From: Streptomyces sp. WMMB 322
GTDB taxonomy: Bacteria > Actinomycetota > Actinomycetes > Streptomycetales > Streptomycetaceae
DNA length: 64,000 nucleotides
Assembly: GCF_900090145.1 (NCBI RefSeq)
Contig: NZ_FMHI01000013.1
Location: forward strand, 124,001 to 188,000
Direction of reading: 5' to 3'
Shown: positions 9,271-18,711 of the stretch, piece by piece
Position numbering within the stretch: position 1 is the first letter of the stretch
How the letters are laid out: each line of letters starts with the position of its first letter
Made by a program: the position numbers and the translations under genes
The notes under the pieces: model-generated
What the model saw: the letters and a program-made list of their open reading frames with translations, nothing else
What the model was told of the DNA's origin: nothing
Database searches by the model: none

Positions 9271-9588
9271 TCAGCTGATCTCAGGCCCGCCGAGCGTCGC
9301 GGACGCCTGCTGGAGCGGGCTGAGGGCGGGCGCGGACGCAGGCGCGGACGCAGCGGGAAGGCCGTGGCAGGTGAAGCCGAGCCGGGTCATGGCCCGGAGG
9401 ACTTCGGCGGCGCTGAAATCGCGGCGGTCCTGGCGTGTGACGACCTGCCCGACCTGTTTGGCCGGGTAGGTGCGGCGGCCGATGACGACGGATTCGCCGG
9501 AGACCTGCTCGGGCTTGACGCCCTTCATCGATTCCAGGACGCCGCTCTTGGTGAGGTCGAAGGGGAAGCGGGCGATGATACAGCGCAT
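9271..9588 (-). CDS. Small conserved actinobacterial protein (SCO5918-like)
   Basis: 105 aa, soluble. It begins MRCIIARFPFDLTKSGVLESM, a pattern I associate with a short protein found beside DEAD-box helicase and cold-shock genes in streptomycetes. The C-terminal 25 residues are Ala/Pro/Ser-rich. It lies downstream of the helicase on the same strand with a 264-bp gap, so it may be part of a cold-response unit. Function unknown. Confidence 0.7.
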   Translation of the reverse strand: MRCIIARFPFDLTKSGVLESMKGVKPEQVSGESVVIGRRTYPAKQVGQVVTRQDRRDFSAAEVLRAMTRLGFTCHGLPAASAPASAPALSPLQQASATLGGPEIS

Positions 9589-9852
9589 GGTGCCTCACAG
9601 GGGAGAAGGGCCAAGGGGGACGGGTGCTGCGGCAGTGAACTGTCAGCAGTCGGCGGAGGCCGCCCGGAGCGCTGCCCGGTCCGTCAACGACAGGCAGGGC
9701 AGCGAGCCGGAGGCCGTCGTTGTCGCAGACGAGCGGGCGCCAGGAGCGAGCACCGGCCGTGACGGACAGGGTCGCCGTCGGGCACGGCCGTATTCGAAGC
9801 GGCGTCAACAGGTGCCTCCTGCATGGTGGCCGGCTTCCGGATCACGAAGTGC

Positions 9853-11355
9853 CTATGCCGCAGCGTCGACGGAGGACCGCCGCACGTTCCCGCGCCGCGC
9901 CCCCGAGGCGGAGCCGCGTCGGCGGCGTGGAGCCGACCCGCGCTTACGCTGCTCGGTCACCGGCGCTTTGATCGTCACGGGGATGCCGGACGGGGCCTGG
10001 GCGCCGGTGATCCGGGTGAGTGCCTCTTCGCCGGAGCGGACGGGGGTGGTCTCGGGCACGATGCCGGCGGCCGCCATGAGGCGGGTCATGTCGCGGCGCT
10101 GGTCGGGAGTGACCAGGGTGACGACTCTGCCGGACTCGCCCGCGCGCGCGGTACGCCCGCCGCGGTGCAGGTAGTCCTTGTGGTCGGTCGGCGGGTCGAC
10201 GTTGACGACGAGTTCGAGGTTGTCGACATGGATGCCGCGCGCCGCGACGTTCGTCGCCACGAGCACGGTGACCTCACCGGACTTGAACTGGGCCAGGGTC
10301 CGGGTGCGTTGCGGCTGCGACTTGCCGCCGTGCAGCGCGGCGGCGCGAACGCCGCTCTTCAGCAGGTCCCGCGTCAGCCGGTCGACGGCGCGCTTGGTGT
10401 CCAGGAACATGATCACCCGGCCTTCGCGCGCCGCGATCTGCGTCGTCGTCCGGTGCTTGTCGGTCCCGTGGACGTGCAGGACGTGATGTTCCATCGTGGC
10501 CACCGCATTCGCCGACGGGTCGACGGAGTGCACGACCGGGTCGGTGAGGTAACGGCGGACGAGGAGATCGACATTGCGGTCGAGGGTCGCGGAGAACAGC
10601 ATCCGCTGGCCCTCGGGGCGGACCTGGTCCAGGAGCGCGGTGACCTGGGGCATGAAGCCCATGTCGGCCATCTGGTCGGCCTCGTCCAGGACGGTGATCT
10701 CAACCTGGTTCAGCCGGCAGTCGCCGCGGTCGATGAGGTCCATGAGGCGGCCCGGCGTCGCGACGACGACCTCGGCGCCGCCTCGCAGCGCACTGACCTG
10801 CCTGCTGATCGACATTCCGCCGACGACGGTGGCCATGCGCAGCTGCACCGAGCGGGCGTAGGGGGCGAGAGCGTCGGTCACCTGCTGTGCCAGCTCACGC
10901 GTCGGTACGAGGACCAAGGCCAGCGGTTGGCGGGGCTCGGCGCGCTGTCCGGCGGTGCGGGCCAGCAGGGCCAGGCCGAAGGCGAGGGTCTTGCCGGAGC
11001 CGGTGCGCCCGCGTCCCAGGGCGTCGCGACCGGCGAGGGTGTCGGGCAGGGTCGCGCCCTGGATCGGGAACGGGACGCTCACACCTTGTGCGGACAGCGC
11101 GGCCAGCAGCCGCTCGGTGATGTCGAGGTCGGCGAACGCCTCCACGGCGGGCAGCGCGGGGGTGATCGTCTTCGGCAGGGCGAACTCGCCCTGGACCGCT
11201 GCGGGCCGCCGGCCCCGGCCGTCCGGCCGGCGCGGACCCCCGGAACGGTTCGGCGTCTTCGGGGCGAAGCGGCCGCCCCGGCCGGAGCCGGCGCCGGCAG
11301 CGGGTCCGCCGGTGCGCCTGCGGGAGGAGCGGTTGTTCGTACGTGCGGGGTTCAT
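9853..11355 (-). CDS. DEAD-box ATP-dependent RNA helicase
   Basis: 500 aa. After a basic Gly/Arg-rich tail (residues 1-55) come the Q motif region, Walker A GRTGSGKT, motif II DEAD (VLDEADQM), motif III SAT and motif VI HRGGRTARAG, then another Arg/Ser-rich tail. Such helicases unwind RNA secondary structure, for example in ribosome assembly or at low temperature. The gene follows a cold-shock protein gene on the same strand, a familiar actinomycete pairing, which supports a role in cold adaptation. Start ATG 11355. Confidence 0.95.
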   Translation of the reverse strand: MNPARTNNRSSRRRTGGPAAGAGSGRGGRFAPKTPNRSGGPRRPDGRGRRPAAVQGEFALPKTITPALPAVEAFADLDITERLLAALSAQGVSVPFPIQGATLPDTLAGRDALGRGRTGSGKTLAFGLALLARTAGQRAEPRQPLALVLVPTRELAQQVTDALAPYARSVQLRMATVVGGMSISRQVSALRGGAEVVVATPGRLMDLIDRGDCRLNQVEITVLDEADQMADMGFMPQVTALLDQVRPEGQRMLFSATLDRNVDLLVRRYLTDPVVHSVDPSANAVATMEHHVLHVHGTDKHRTTTQIAAREGRVIMFLDTKRAVDRLTRDLLKSGVRAAALHGGKSQPQRTRTLAQFKSGEVTVLVATNVAARGIHVDNLELVVNVDPPTDHKDYLHRGGRTARAGESGRVVTLVTPDQRRDMTRLMAAAGIVPETTPVRSGEEALTRITGAQAPSGIPVTIKAPVTEQRKRGSAPRRRRGSASGARRGNVRRSSVDAAA

Positions 11356-11652
11356 TCAGAACCTTCCTTGATACGGCACGCATCAAGGAAATTCCCGCAG
11401 CGGAAGAATATCGCGGGGAATCACAAGAACGAGCCGGATTGAAACGAGAATCTGGACTGCGGTGAATCCGTTGGATTTCGGGTGAAGAAATGGGCGACGT
11501 CATTGAGGGGGAATCGAGGACATCGAACGGGGGCAGATCAGAGGAGCCCCGTGCCGCTGCAGAGAGGTCTTGTCCACGGATCAACCACCGCGCGGAATCC
11601 CCGCAGCCGGTCTCCACGTCCCGGGGGGTGCGGGTCCCGGTCGCGGTCGGCG

Positions 11653-11856
11653 TCAGGTGGGCACGATGTTCTCGGCCGTGAGGCCCTTCTTGCCCGGTGC
11701 GATCTCAAATGTGACCTTCTGGCCTTCGAGCAGCTCACGGTAGCCCTCGGCGGCGATGTTGGAGAAGTGGGCGAAGACGTCGGCGCCACCGCCGTCCTGC
11801 TCGATGAAGCCGAAACCCTTGGCCGCGTTGAACCACTTCACGGTGCCTGATGCCAT
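11653..11856 (-). CDS. Cold-shock protein, CspA family
   Basis: 67-aa single-stranded nucleic-acid-binding OB fold. Both RNA-binding motifs are present, RNP1 as KGFGFI and RNP2 as VFAHF; the usual VFVHF has Ala in place of the second Val. Length is typical. It precedes the DEAD-box helicase by 297 bp on the same strand, so it could be co-transcribed with it or have its own promoter in the 494-bp space upstream. Confidence 0.96.
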   Translation of the reverse strand: MASGTVKWFNAAKGFGFIEQDGGGADVFAHFSNIAAEGYRELLEGQKVTFEIAPGKKGLTAENIVPT

Positions 11857-12350
11857 GTCATATCTCCTTCGGGGCGATGCGCCGGGAACCGCAGTGCGCG
11901 GATACCGGGTCGCTGCGATGATGCCCCGTCCGGAGAATCATCCGGAAATACAAGAGCGCTTCCAGTGGCAGGAACACCGCCGAAGGCGTCGAAAGTTTTG
12001 GGAACCAAGACTGCAACTGACGCCGACAGTAGCATGCGCCCGCGGGCCTGCGTGCGCCGAATAATTACACTCTGTCCGCCGCGCCAGGAACACTGCCCGC
12101 CCCGCGGGGCACACCCTCAACTCGCGGGCACAGATATTGTTCCCCCGGGGCTGGGGTTCTCGGCTCTCGGCTCTCGGTCCTCGGTCCTCCGTCCGGTGCG
12201 GGCGCCCGGGCAGAGCCTCCCGGGTCCGTGAGCGCAGCAGCCGCGGCCGCCGCCCCGGCGTCCTGAGGCCAGGAGTGCGCTCACGGTGCCGGCGTCGGGA
12301 GGCCGCTTCCTGTGCTGCTGCGCACTCCCGCCACCTGGCCGCTTCGGGCG
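11857..12350. other. Intergenic region of 494 bp upstream of the cold-shock gene
   Basis: Contains the cold-shock gene promoter and 5' leader and the 3' side of the peptidase gene. The stretch 11990-12080 is relatively A/T-rich, fitting a promoter or long leader. A simple direct repeat (CTCGGCT, then TCCTCGG) runs from about 12159 to 12190. No gene seen. Confidence 0.5.
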
Positions 12351-13472
12351 TCACCGGTCGCGGCACCACCTGTCGAACAGCCGGCGGTAGACCTCGGCGG
12401 CGGCCTCGACCTTGGACGCCGAGCACCACTCGTCGACGACGTGGCACTGGTCGGGCTCGCCCGGCCCGAGCACGACCGTGGGCGCCGGGCGGTCGTCCCC
12501 GGACGGAGCGAGCAGTCGCGCGAGCACCGAGGCGTCCGTGAAGTACCGGGCGGGGGAGTGGGGTTCGTCCTCCTCGCCGGCGGCGACCAGAGCCTCGCGC
12601 ACGAGACCGGCGAACGGGTCGTGCTCGTCGGTGTCGACGACGGGCAGCACCACATGGTCGTCGACCCGGACCCCGTCGCCGGCCAGTCCGGTGACGAGGG
12701 AGCGCACGTCGTCACCGTCCAGCCCCGGGACGGTGCGGACGTCGAGGAGCATCTCCGCGAAGTCGGGCACGACGTTGGGCTGGACGCCGCCGCGCAGCAG
12801 ACCCACGTTCGCGGTCACCGGGCCGAACGTCGCGTGGGAGGGCCAGGCATCGTGGTCGTGCAGCGCTCCGGCGACCCGGGCCAGCCGCACGACGGCGTTG
12901 TCGCCGAGCTGGGGCGCCGAACCGTGCGCGGCGCGGCCTGTGGCGGTCAGCCGCATCCAGTGCGCGCCCTTGTGGCCGAGGACGAGACGGTTGGCCGTCG
13001 GCTCGGCCACGAGCAGCGGGCCTCCCGGCGCGAGCGACGAGCGCCGCAGACGGAGCGCTCCGGTGCAGCCGGTCTCCTCCCCGGCGGTCAGAACCAGCTG
13101 AAGGCCGCGGCAGTCGTGTGGCCGCGCGGCGTGGTCGACTGCGGCGGCGACGGCGGCGGCCACCCCCGATTTCATGTCGCTGGTGCCGCGCCCGACCACG
13201 CGGTCCCCGTCCCGTTCCGCCGCCCACGGGTCGACGGTCCACTGCGCGGGGTCGGCGGGGACGGTGTCGAGGTGCCCCGTCACCGTGAGCGGGGCGGAGC
13301 CCGAGCCGGTACGGGCGACGAGTTGTTCGCGTCCCTCCTCCCAGCCGGGCGTGGACACCTCGAAGCCGTTGCCGCGCAGCAGGCCGGCGCACAGCGCAGC
13401 CAGGGCGCCCTCGCCGGAGGCCACCGTCCTCCGCCGCACCAGCTCGGTGAGGAGGTCGAGTACGGAGGTCAC
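12351..13472 (-). CDS. M20-family metallopeptidase (ArgE/DapE-like deacylase)
   Basis: 373 aa. Metal and catalytic motifs are in order: GHLDTVPA near residue 65 with the first His and catalytic Asp, GRGTSDMKSG with the bridging Asp, and EETGCTG with the catalytic Glu. The middle contains the dimerisation lid. Homologues remove acyl groups from amino acids or cleave dipeptides. The GTG start overlaps the TGA of the upstream carrier by 4 nt, implying translational coupling, so the carrier probably imports the substrate (an N-acylated or peptide-like metabolite). The exact substrate is not readable. Confidence 0.88.
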   Translation of the reverse strand: MTSVLDLLTELVRRRTVASGEGALAALCAGLLRGNGFEVSTPGWEEGREQLVARTGSGSAPLTVTGHLDTVPADPAQWTVDPWAAERDGDRVVGRGTSDMKSGVAAAVAAAVDHAARPHDCRGLQLVLTAGEETGCTGALRLRRSSLAPGGPLLVAEPTANRLVLGHKGAHWMRLTATGRAAHGSAPQLGDNAVVRLARVAGALHDHDAWPSHATFGPVTANVGLLRGGVQPNVVPDFAEMLLDVRTVPGLDGDDVRSLVTGLAGDGVRVDDHVVLPVVDTDEHDPFAGLVREALVAAGEEDEPHSPARYFTDASVLARLLAPSGDDRPAPTVVLGPGEPDQCHVVDEWCSASKVEAAAEVYRRLFDRWCRDR

Positions 13473-14782
13473 CGGAGCGCCTCGTGGGCGGTCTCGCGCA
13501 GCGAGAAGATCGTCAGGAACGCGACGACCGCGCCGGCGGTGACGTAGACGAAGAACAGGTCGGGGCGGCCTGCGTTGGACAGGGAGGTGATCACCAGAGG
13601 CGCCGTGCCGCCGAAGGTCGCGACCGTGATGTTGTACCAGGCGCCGATGCCCACGCCGCGCAGCTCGGTGGGGAACAGCTCGCTCATGATGGCCGGCGCG
13701 ATGGAGGACATCAGGGCGTACAGGCCCAGGCCCGTGCAGAAGACGACCAGCAGTCGCAGCAGCCCGGCTCCGGGGGTGATGAGCATGGACAGCGGGATCA
13801 CCAGGCAGGCGAGTGCCGCGGACCAGAACAGCAGCTGCGGCTTGCGTCCGAACCGGTCCGACAGCTTGCCGCACGGATACTGCAGTGCGATGAACAGCGC
13901 CGTTCCGACCGAGAGCGCGATGAACACGTCGTTGTCGTCGGCTCCTTGGGTCTTCACGGCGTACGGCGTGAGCGCGCTGAAGAACACGTAGTAGTTCAGC
14001 GTGTTCAGCAGTGTGATGCCGACCAGCTGTCCGACCGCCTTGGGATGCTTGGTGATCGTGGTCAGCAGGGGCCGCTTGGTGCGCACGGCCTTGTTCTTGT
14101 TCTGCTCGAACTGCTCGGTCTCGGAGATGGTGCGCCGCAGGTACACGCCCACGACGGCGAGCAGCCCGCCGATGATGAACGGGATACGCCATCCGTAGTC
14201 GCGGAGCTGGCCGTCGGTCAGTACGGACGAGAGGAAGACCCCCAGCAGCGATGCGACCAGCAGCGCCGAGCCGGTCGAGATGTAGAAGAAGGACGAGTAC
14301 CGGCCCCGGTGGCCCCGGGGGGCGATCTCGGCCAGATACGCGGAGGCGTTGGAGACCTCACCGCCGAGCGACATGCCCTGTGAGATGCGGGCCAGCAGCA
14401 GCAGGATCGGAGCCAGCCAGCCGACCTGCTCGTAGGTGGGCAGCAGTCCTATCGCCAGCGAGCCGCCCGCCATCAGCAGGATGGTCAGGATCATGGCCGC
14501 CTTGCGGCCGCGGACATCGGCGAAGCGGCCCAGCACCCACCCGCCGACCGGGCGGAAGAAGAAGGCGACCGCGTACGTCGCCGTCGTGTTCACCAGAGCG
14601 AGCTCGGGGTTGTCCGCAGGAAAGAACTGCGTCGCGAAGTAGATGAGGAACGTCGCATAGACGGTCCAGTCGTACCACTCGATGGCGTTGCCGATGCTGG
14701 CCGCGACGAGGGTCCTGACCGGCAGCTTGTGAGGGGCCGAGCCGGCGGTGGTCGCCGCCGTGTCCTGCCTGCTGTCGTTCAT
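13469..14782 (-). CDS. MFS transporter, metabolite:H+ symporter (MHS) family
   Basis: 437 aa, twelve membrane segments. The pattern ASIGNAIEWYDWTVYATF in the first segment and GRFADVRGRKAAM after segment 2 define the MHS group (KgtP, ProP, CitA, ShiA relatives), which imports organic acids, osmolytes or shikimate with protons. ATG 14782 has GGAGC 6 nt upstream; an earlier start would only add a soluble tail. It overlaps the M20 peptidase by 4 nt. Confidence 0.88.
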   Translation of the reverse strand: MNDSRQDTAATTAGSAPHKLPVRTLVAASIGNAIEWYDWTVYATFLIYFATQFFPADNPELALVNTTATYAVAFFFRPVGGWVLGRFADVRGRKAAMILTILLMAGGSLAIGLLPTYEQVGWLAPILLLLARISQGMSLGGEVSNASAYLAEIAPRGHRGRYSSFFYISTGSALLVASLLGVFLSSVLTDGQLRDYGWRIPFIIGGLLAVVGVYLRRTISETEQFEQNKNKAVRTKRPLLTTITKHPKAVGQLVGITLLNTLNYYVFFSALTPYAVKTQGADDNDVFIALSVGTALFIALQYPCGKLSDRFGRKPQLLFWSAALACLVIPLSMLITPGAGLLRLLVVFCTGLGLYALMSSIAPAIMSELFPTELRGVGIGAWYNITVATFGGTAPLVITSLSNAGRPDLFFVYVTAGAVVAFLTIFSLRETAHEALR

Positions 14783-15145
14783 TGGCGCTCCGTATGTGTG
14801 AGAGCCCCCGATAGATTGGTCGAATGGCTGAGCCAAAGTAGCAGCGTCGGCACTTCCCGGCCAGGGTGTTGTCCCACCGGTGCGCTGCAACGGGCATATC
14901 CGTCAAGAGCGGATCCTCAAGGGGACGTTGGCAGCCCGGCCTGCGGCTTTCCCGCACGAAGCCACAACACTCGGTCAGCCAGGAACCACACGAGGGACCA
15001 GCGGCGCAGGGGGACGAACGGGCTGGAGGCCGGTGAGCGGTGGCCGGAATCAGCCGCGGCGGTCAGCCGAGGAGACGTCACCGGCCTTCGCGGCAGGGGT
15101 GGTTGAGCACCCACGGGGGGCGGCTCGGCGGGTGCAGTGGGCGGT
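14783..15145. other. Intergenic region of 363 bp
   Basis: Lies between the MHS carrier start and the ABC permease stop, so it holds the carrier promoter. A TTGG...CCAA imperfect dyad lies around 14816-14836. No gene seen. Confidence 0.5.
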
Positions 15146-16015
15146 TCAGGAAACGACGTCCTTCCGGGCGAACCCCCGGAACGCGAGGGCGAAGAACACC
15201 AGAGCACAGGCCACGGAAACGGAAGTGCCTTTGATCATCCCCGTCCACTCCAGCTGCGGCTGTACCGCGTCCGCCCATGCGTACTGCCAGTGCGCGGGCA
15301 GGAACTCCCGCCAGGAGCCGAGGGCTTCGACCGCGTCCAGGAGGTTGCCGACGATGGTCAGCCCGACTGCTCCGCCGACCGCGCCCAGGGGCGCGTCCGT
15401 GATGGTGGAGAGCCAGAACGCAAGTCCGGCGGTGACCAGTTGGGAGACGAAGACATAAGCGACGGCGAGCGCGAGCCTGAACAGGGCGTCGGTGGCGGGA
15501 GTCGAGCTGCCCGTCGGGCTCTGGAGCGGGTGCCAGCCGTAGGCGACCGTGCCGACGGCCAGGGAGATGGCAGGCAGCAGCACGATCGCGGCCAGGCTGA
15601 AGGCCAGCGCCACCACGAGCTTGCTCCACAGCAGCCGTGTGCGGGGCACGGGTGCGGCGAGCAGATAGCGCAGCGAGGACCAGCCGGCCTCCGAGGCGAC
15701 GGTGTCTCCGAAGAACAGTGCCACCGGGATGACCAGCAGGAAGCCCGCCGAGAGGAACAGCGCCGAAGTGGCGAAGTTGAGTCCGGAGACGGTGGCGGTG
15801 TCCGTCAGGTCGATCCGCCGCTCCTGGCCGGCGCCGTCACCGCCGTCGCCTCCCCCGCCGATCGCGAAGGCCACGACGAGGACGAAGGGGAGGACGGCCA
15901 GGATCACCGCCACCACGGCCGTGCGGCGGCGGCGCAGTTGCCGTACGGCCTCGACGCGGAAGGGGAGGGTGCGGCCCGGCCGGTAGCCGGGCGCGGTCTC
16001 CGACTGGGCGGTCAC
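15146..16015 (-). CDS. ABC-2 type transporter permease
   Basis: 289 aa with a cytosolic N-terminus and six predicted membrane segments, the layout of ABC-2 export permeases. Its ATG overlaps the stop of the preceding hydrolase-ATPase gene by 4 nt, so the two are made together and almost certainly form one exporter. The first extracellular loop is Gly/Asp-rich. Substrate unknown; the large N-terminal hydrolase on the partner may modify it or sense it outside. Confidence 0.85.
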   Translation of the reverse strand: MTAQSETAPGYRPGRTLPFRVEAVRQLRRRRTAVVAVILAVLPFVLVVAFAIGGGGDGGDGAGQERRIDLTDTATVSGLNFATSALFLSAGFLLVIPVALFFGDTVASEAGWSSLRYLLAAPVPRTRLLWSKLVVALAFSLAAIVLLPAISLAVGTVAYGWHPLQSPTGSSTPATDALFRLALAVAYVFVSQLVTAGLAFWLSTITDAPLGAVGGAVGLTIVGNLLDAVEALGSWREFLPAHWQYAWADAVQPQLEWTGMIKGTSVSVACALVFFALAFRGFARKDVVS

Positions 16016-18711
16016 GGGGTCTCTCCTTCGATCAGGGTGAGGAAGGCGTCCTCCAGTCGGCGGTGCGGACCCAGGCCGTTCACGGGGATCTCCATTCCGA
16101 CGAGTTCCGCGAGCAGTTGGGACGGGCTCGCTCCGCCCAGCCGTACGAGCAGGCCGTCCTCGGACCGCATGGCGGAGACGACGCCCGGCAGCCCCGCCAC
16201 CTTCCCCACCACTGCGTCCGGAAGGGGCGGGCCGTCGACTCCGACGAGCAGCGTCTCGCCGGAGCCGGTGATCTCCGCGACCGCGCCCGCCTGCACCAGG
16301 CGCCCGCGGTCCATGACGACGAGGTGGGTGCAGGTCTGCTCCACCTCGGCCAGCAGGTGAGAGGAGACGATCACGGTGCGGCCATGCGCGGCGTACCTGA
16401 TCATGACTTCGCGCATCTCGCGGATCTGCGGAGGATCGAGTCCGTTGGTCGGTTCGTCGAGGACGAGCAGATCAGGCAGGCCGAGCATGGCCTGGGCGAT
16501 GGCGAGGCGTTGCCGCATGCCCTGGGAGTAGGTGCGCACTGCGCGTTGGATCGCGTCTCCGAGACCGGCGATCTCCAGGGCCTCCTCGACGTGGGAGTCC
16601 CTCGCGGGACGGCCCGTCGCCGCCCAGTACAGCTCCAGGTTGGCCCGCCCGGACAGGTGGGGGAGGAAGCCTCCGCCCTCCACGAAGGCGCCGACCCGCG
16701 AGAGCACCGGTGCCCCGGGCCGCACGGCGTGCCCGTAGACCCGGATCTCGCCCTTGTCGGGCGTGACCAGGCCCATCAGCATGCGCAGGGCGGTGGTCTT
16801 GCCCGCGCCGTTCGGGCCGAGGAGGCCGAGCACCTGGCCCTTCTCGACGCGGAAGGACAGGTCGCGTACGGCGTACCGGTCGGCGGACTTCCCGTAGCGC
16901 TTCGTCAGCCCGGCGACCTCCAGGGGGACTTCGGCAAGCTCCGGATCGGGGGCCGGTGCCGGGGTGGTGCGGCGCCGTCCTCCGGTCACCAGCAGGACCG
17001 CGGCAACGGCACCGGCGGCGAGGGGGAGACCCCACACCCACGCGGGCAGCGGGGCGGCTTCGGTGGTGACACCGCGAGCGGTGGGAATGCTCAGCCCGCT
17101 CTTCACCGAGGCGGTGTACGAGTTCGGTTCGGCGGGGGACGCGTAGCCGAGGTCGGTGGCGGCGAGGACGAGCCGGAGCCGGTGGCCCGCCTCGACCTCG
17201 TGGTCCACGGCGGGCAGTCGCAGTTCCACGGTCCGGCCCTTCCGCACGCCGTCGACCCTGACGGGGGAGACGAGTTGGGAAGGCAGCGTCCGGCTGCCGT
17301 CCGGCCCGACGTCGTACACCTTCGCGAAGAGCACGGCGTCCTCGGCACGGTCGGACGTCACCCGCACCTTGACCGTGGGAGACCCCGTGATGCGCAGAGA
17401 GTTCTTCAACGGCCGGGAGTCGAAGCGCGCGTGCTGCCCCGGGAAGTCGAGGTTCAGCCCGCCGACGCCCAGGGAGGACAGCTGCGAGAGGCCGCTGCCG
17501 AGGCTGGGAACGGACGAGATCGAAGGCGGCCCCGCGCCCGGCGGGTTCTCGAAGCGTTGCTGCGCGGCGTCGAGGGCGACCGGGCGGGCACCGCTGGTCA
17601 GCCCGGGATAGGTGGCACCGGTGGCGCCTCGTGTCTGCAGGCTGCCGTCCGTGGAGTCCATCCCTCCGGTTCTGGTGACACGGAAGGCCGGTCCGGTGTC
17701 CGTGCCCTTGTCGCCCTTCAGATGGCGGTCGAACCAGGCCGTCGTACGGGTGTCGAGACGGGCCGTCTCCAGATCGCCGCCGTCGTGCCCGCCCGCGAAC
17801 CAGTCGACCGAGACGGGCGCCCCGTTGGCACGGATCGCCTCGGCCATGGCGTCGGCCTGGCCGAGCGGGAAGAGGGAGTCGCTCTGCCCCTGGGCGATCA
17901 GCGCGGGAACCTTGATCCGGTCCGCGACGGCGGACGGGCTGCGCGCCTCGAGCAGTTCACGGGCGGCGGCGTCCGGCTTGCCGCTGACCGCCACCCGCTC
18001 GTACATCTCGCACAGCTCCGCCTCGAAGCGGCCGCAGCCGCCCGCCGGGGAGCCCGTGCCGAAGAAGACGCCGGCCCAGAGCTTCTTGAAGACCCCGTCC
18101 GGGAACAGGGCGTCTGCCAGGTTCCAGTAGGTCATCCGCGGCGCGACGGCGTCGATCCGGTCGTCGTGTCCGGCAGCGAGCAGGGCGATCGCGCCGCCGT
18201 AGGAGGCCCCGGCCACTCCGACCCGCGGATCGCCGCTCTTGTCGAGCCGCACTTCGGGACGCCGGGCCAGCCAGTCGATCAGGCGGGAGACGTCCGCGAC
18301 CTCGTGCTCCGGGTCGTTGAGGCCGATGTTGCCCGTCGAGTCCCCGAATCCGCGTGCCGACCAGGTCAGTACGGCGTATCCCTCGCGGGCGAGGTTCTGT
18401 GCCTGCGCCCGCACCGCGTCCTTGCTTCCGCCGAAGCCGTGGCCGAGGAGCACCGCGGGCCGCTTCTCGGACCGGGAACCCGAGGTGAAGTACGAGGTGT
18501 CGATGCGCGCCCCCGGCATGTCGAACGCGCGGTCCGCCCGGTGGACGGGCGGCCGCCCGTCGGACGCCACCGCGTTCCACGTGCCCGCACCGGCGAGCGT
18601 GACGACGGCGGCTGCGCCCGCGAGCCACCGTCTCCAGCCGCCGCGTGCCGTGCCGCGAAACCGGGCTGAGAGCCGAGGCCGCCGTATCCCACGGCTCTGT
18701 CGCAGATCCAT
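16012..18711 (-). CDS. Fusion of secreted-type alpha/beta hydrolase and ABC transporter ATPase
   Basis: 899 aa. Residues 30-52 form a signal anchor. Residues 60-360 are an alpha/beta hydrolase with LLGHGFGGSK, the nucleophile elbow GASYGG (Ser170) and a C-terminal GGHDGG His; residues 400-560 look like the jelly-roll domain of X-Pro dipeptidyl-peptidase/CocE hydrolases. A membrane helix at about 568-590 leads to an ABC ATPase (615-830) with Walker A GPNGAGKT, signature YSQGM and Walker B LLVLDEPTNGLD. The hydrolase would face outside and the ATPase inside. It is coupled to the ABC-2 permease, so one protein joins an ecto-enzyme to an exporter motor. Confidence 0.9.
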   Translation of the reverse strand: MDLRQSRGIRRPRLSARFRGTARGGWRRWLAGAAAVVTLAGAGTWNAVASDGRPPVHRADRAFDMPGARIDTSYFTSGSRSEKRPAVLLGHGFGGSKDAVRAQAQNLAREGYAVLTWSARGFGDSTGNIGLNDPEHEVADVSRLIDWLARRPEVRLDKSGDPRVGVAGASYGGAIALLAAGHDDRIDAVAPRMTYWNLADALFPDGVFKKLWAGVFFGTGSPAGGCGRFEAELCEMYERVAVSGKPDAAARELLEARSPSAVADRIKVPALIAQGQSDSLFPLGQADAMAEAIRANGAPVSVDWFAGGHDGGDLETARLDTRTTAWFDRHLKGDKGTDTGPAFRVTRTGGMDSTDGSLQTRGATGATYPGLTSGARPVALDAAQQRFENPPGAGPPSISSVPSLGSGLSQLSSLGVGGLNLDFPGQHARFDSRPLKNSLRITGSPTVKVRVTSDRAEDAVLFAKVYDVGPDGSRTLPSQLVSPVRVDGVRKGRTVELRLPAVDHEVEAGHRLRLVLAATDLGYASPAEPNSYTASVKSGLSIPTARGVTTEAAPLPAWVWGLPLAAGAVAAVLLVTGGRRRTTPAPAPDPELAEVPLEVAGLTKRYGKSADRYAVRDLSFRVEKGQVLGLLGPNGAGKTTALRMLMGLVTPDKGEIRVYGHAVRPGAPVLSRVGAFVEGGGFLPHLSGRANLELYWAATGRPARDSHVEEALEIAGLGDAIQRAVRTYSQGMRQRLAIAQAMLGLPDLLVLDEPTNGLDPPQIREMREVMIRYAAHGRTVIVSSHLLAEVEQTCTHLVVMDRGRLVQAGAVAEITGSGETLLVGVDGPPLPDAVVGKVAGLPGVVSAMRSEDGLLVRLGGASPSQLLAELVGMEIPVNGLGPHRRLEDAFLTLIEGETP

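Noticed and set aside
12159..12190. Short CTCGG repeats as a CRISPR or satellite
   Set aside because: Units are 7 bp without spacers; simple slippage sequence.
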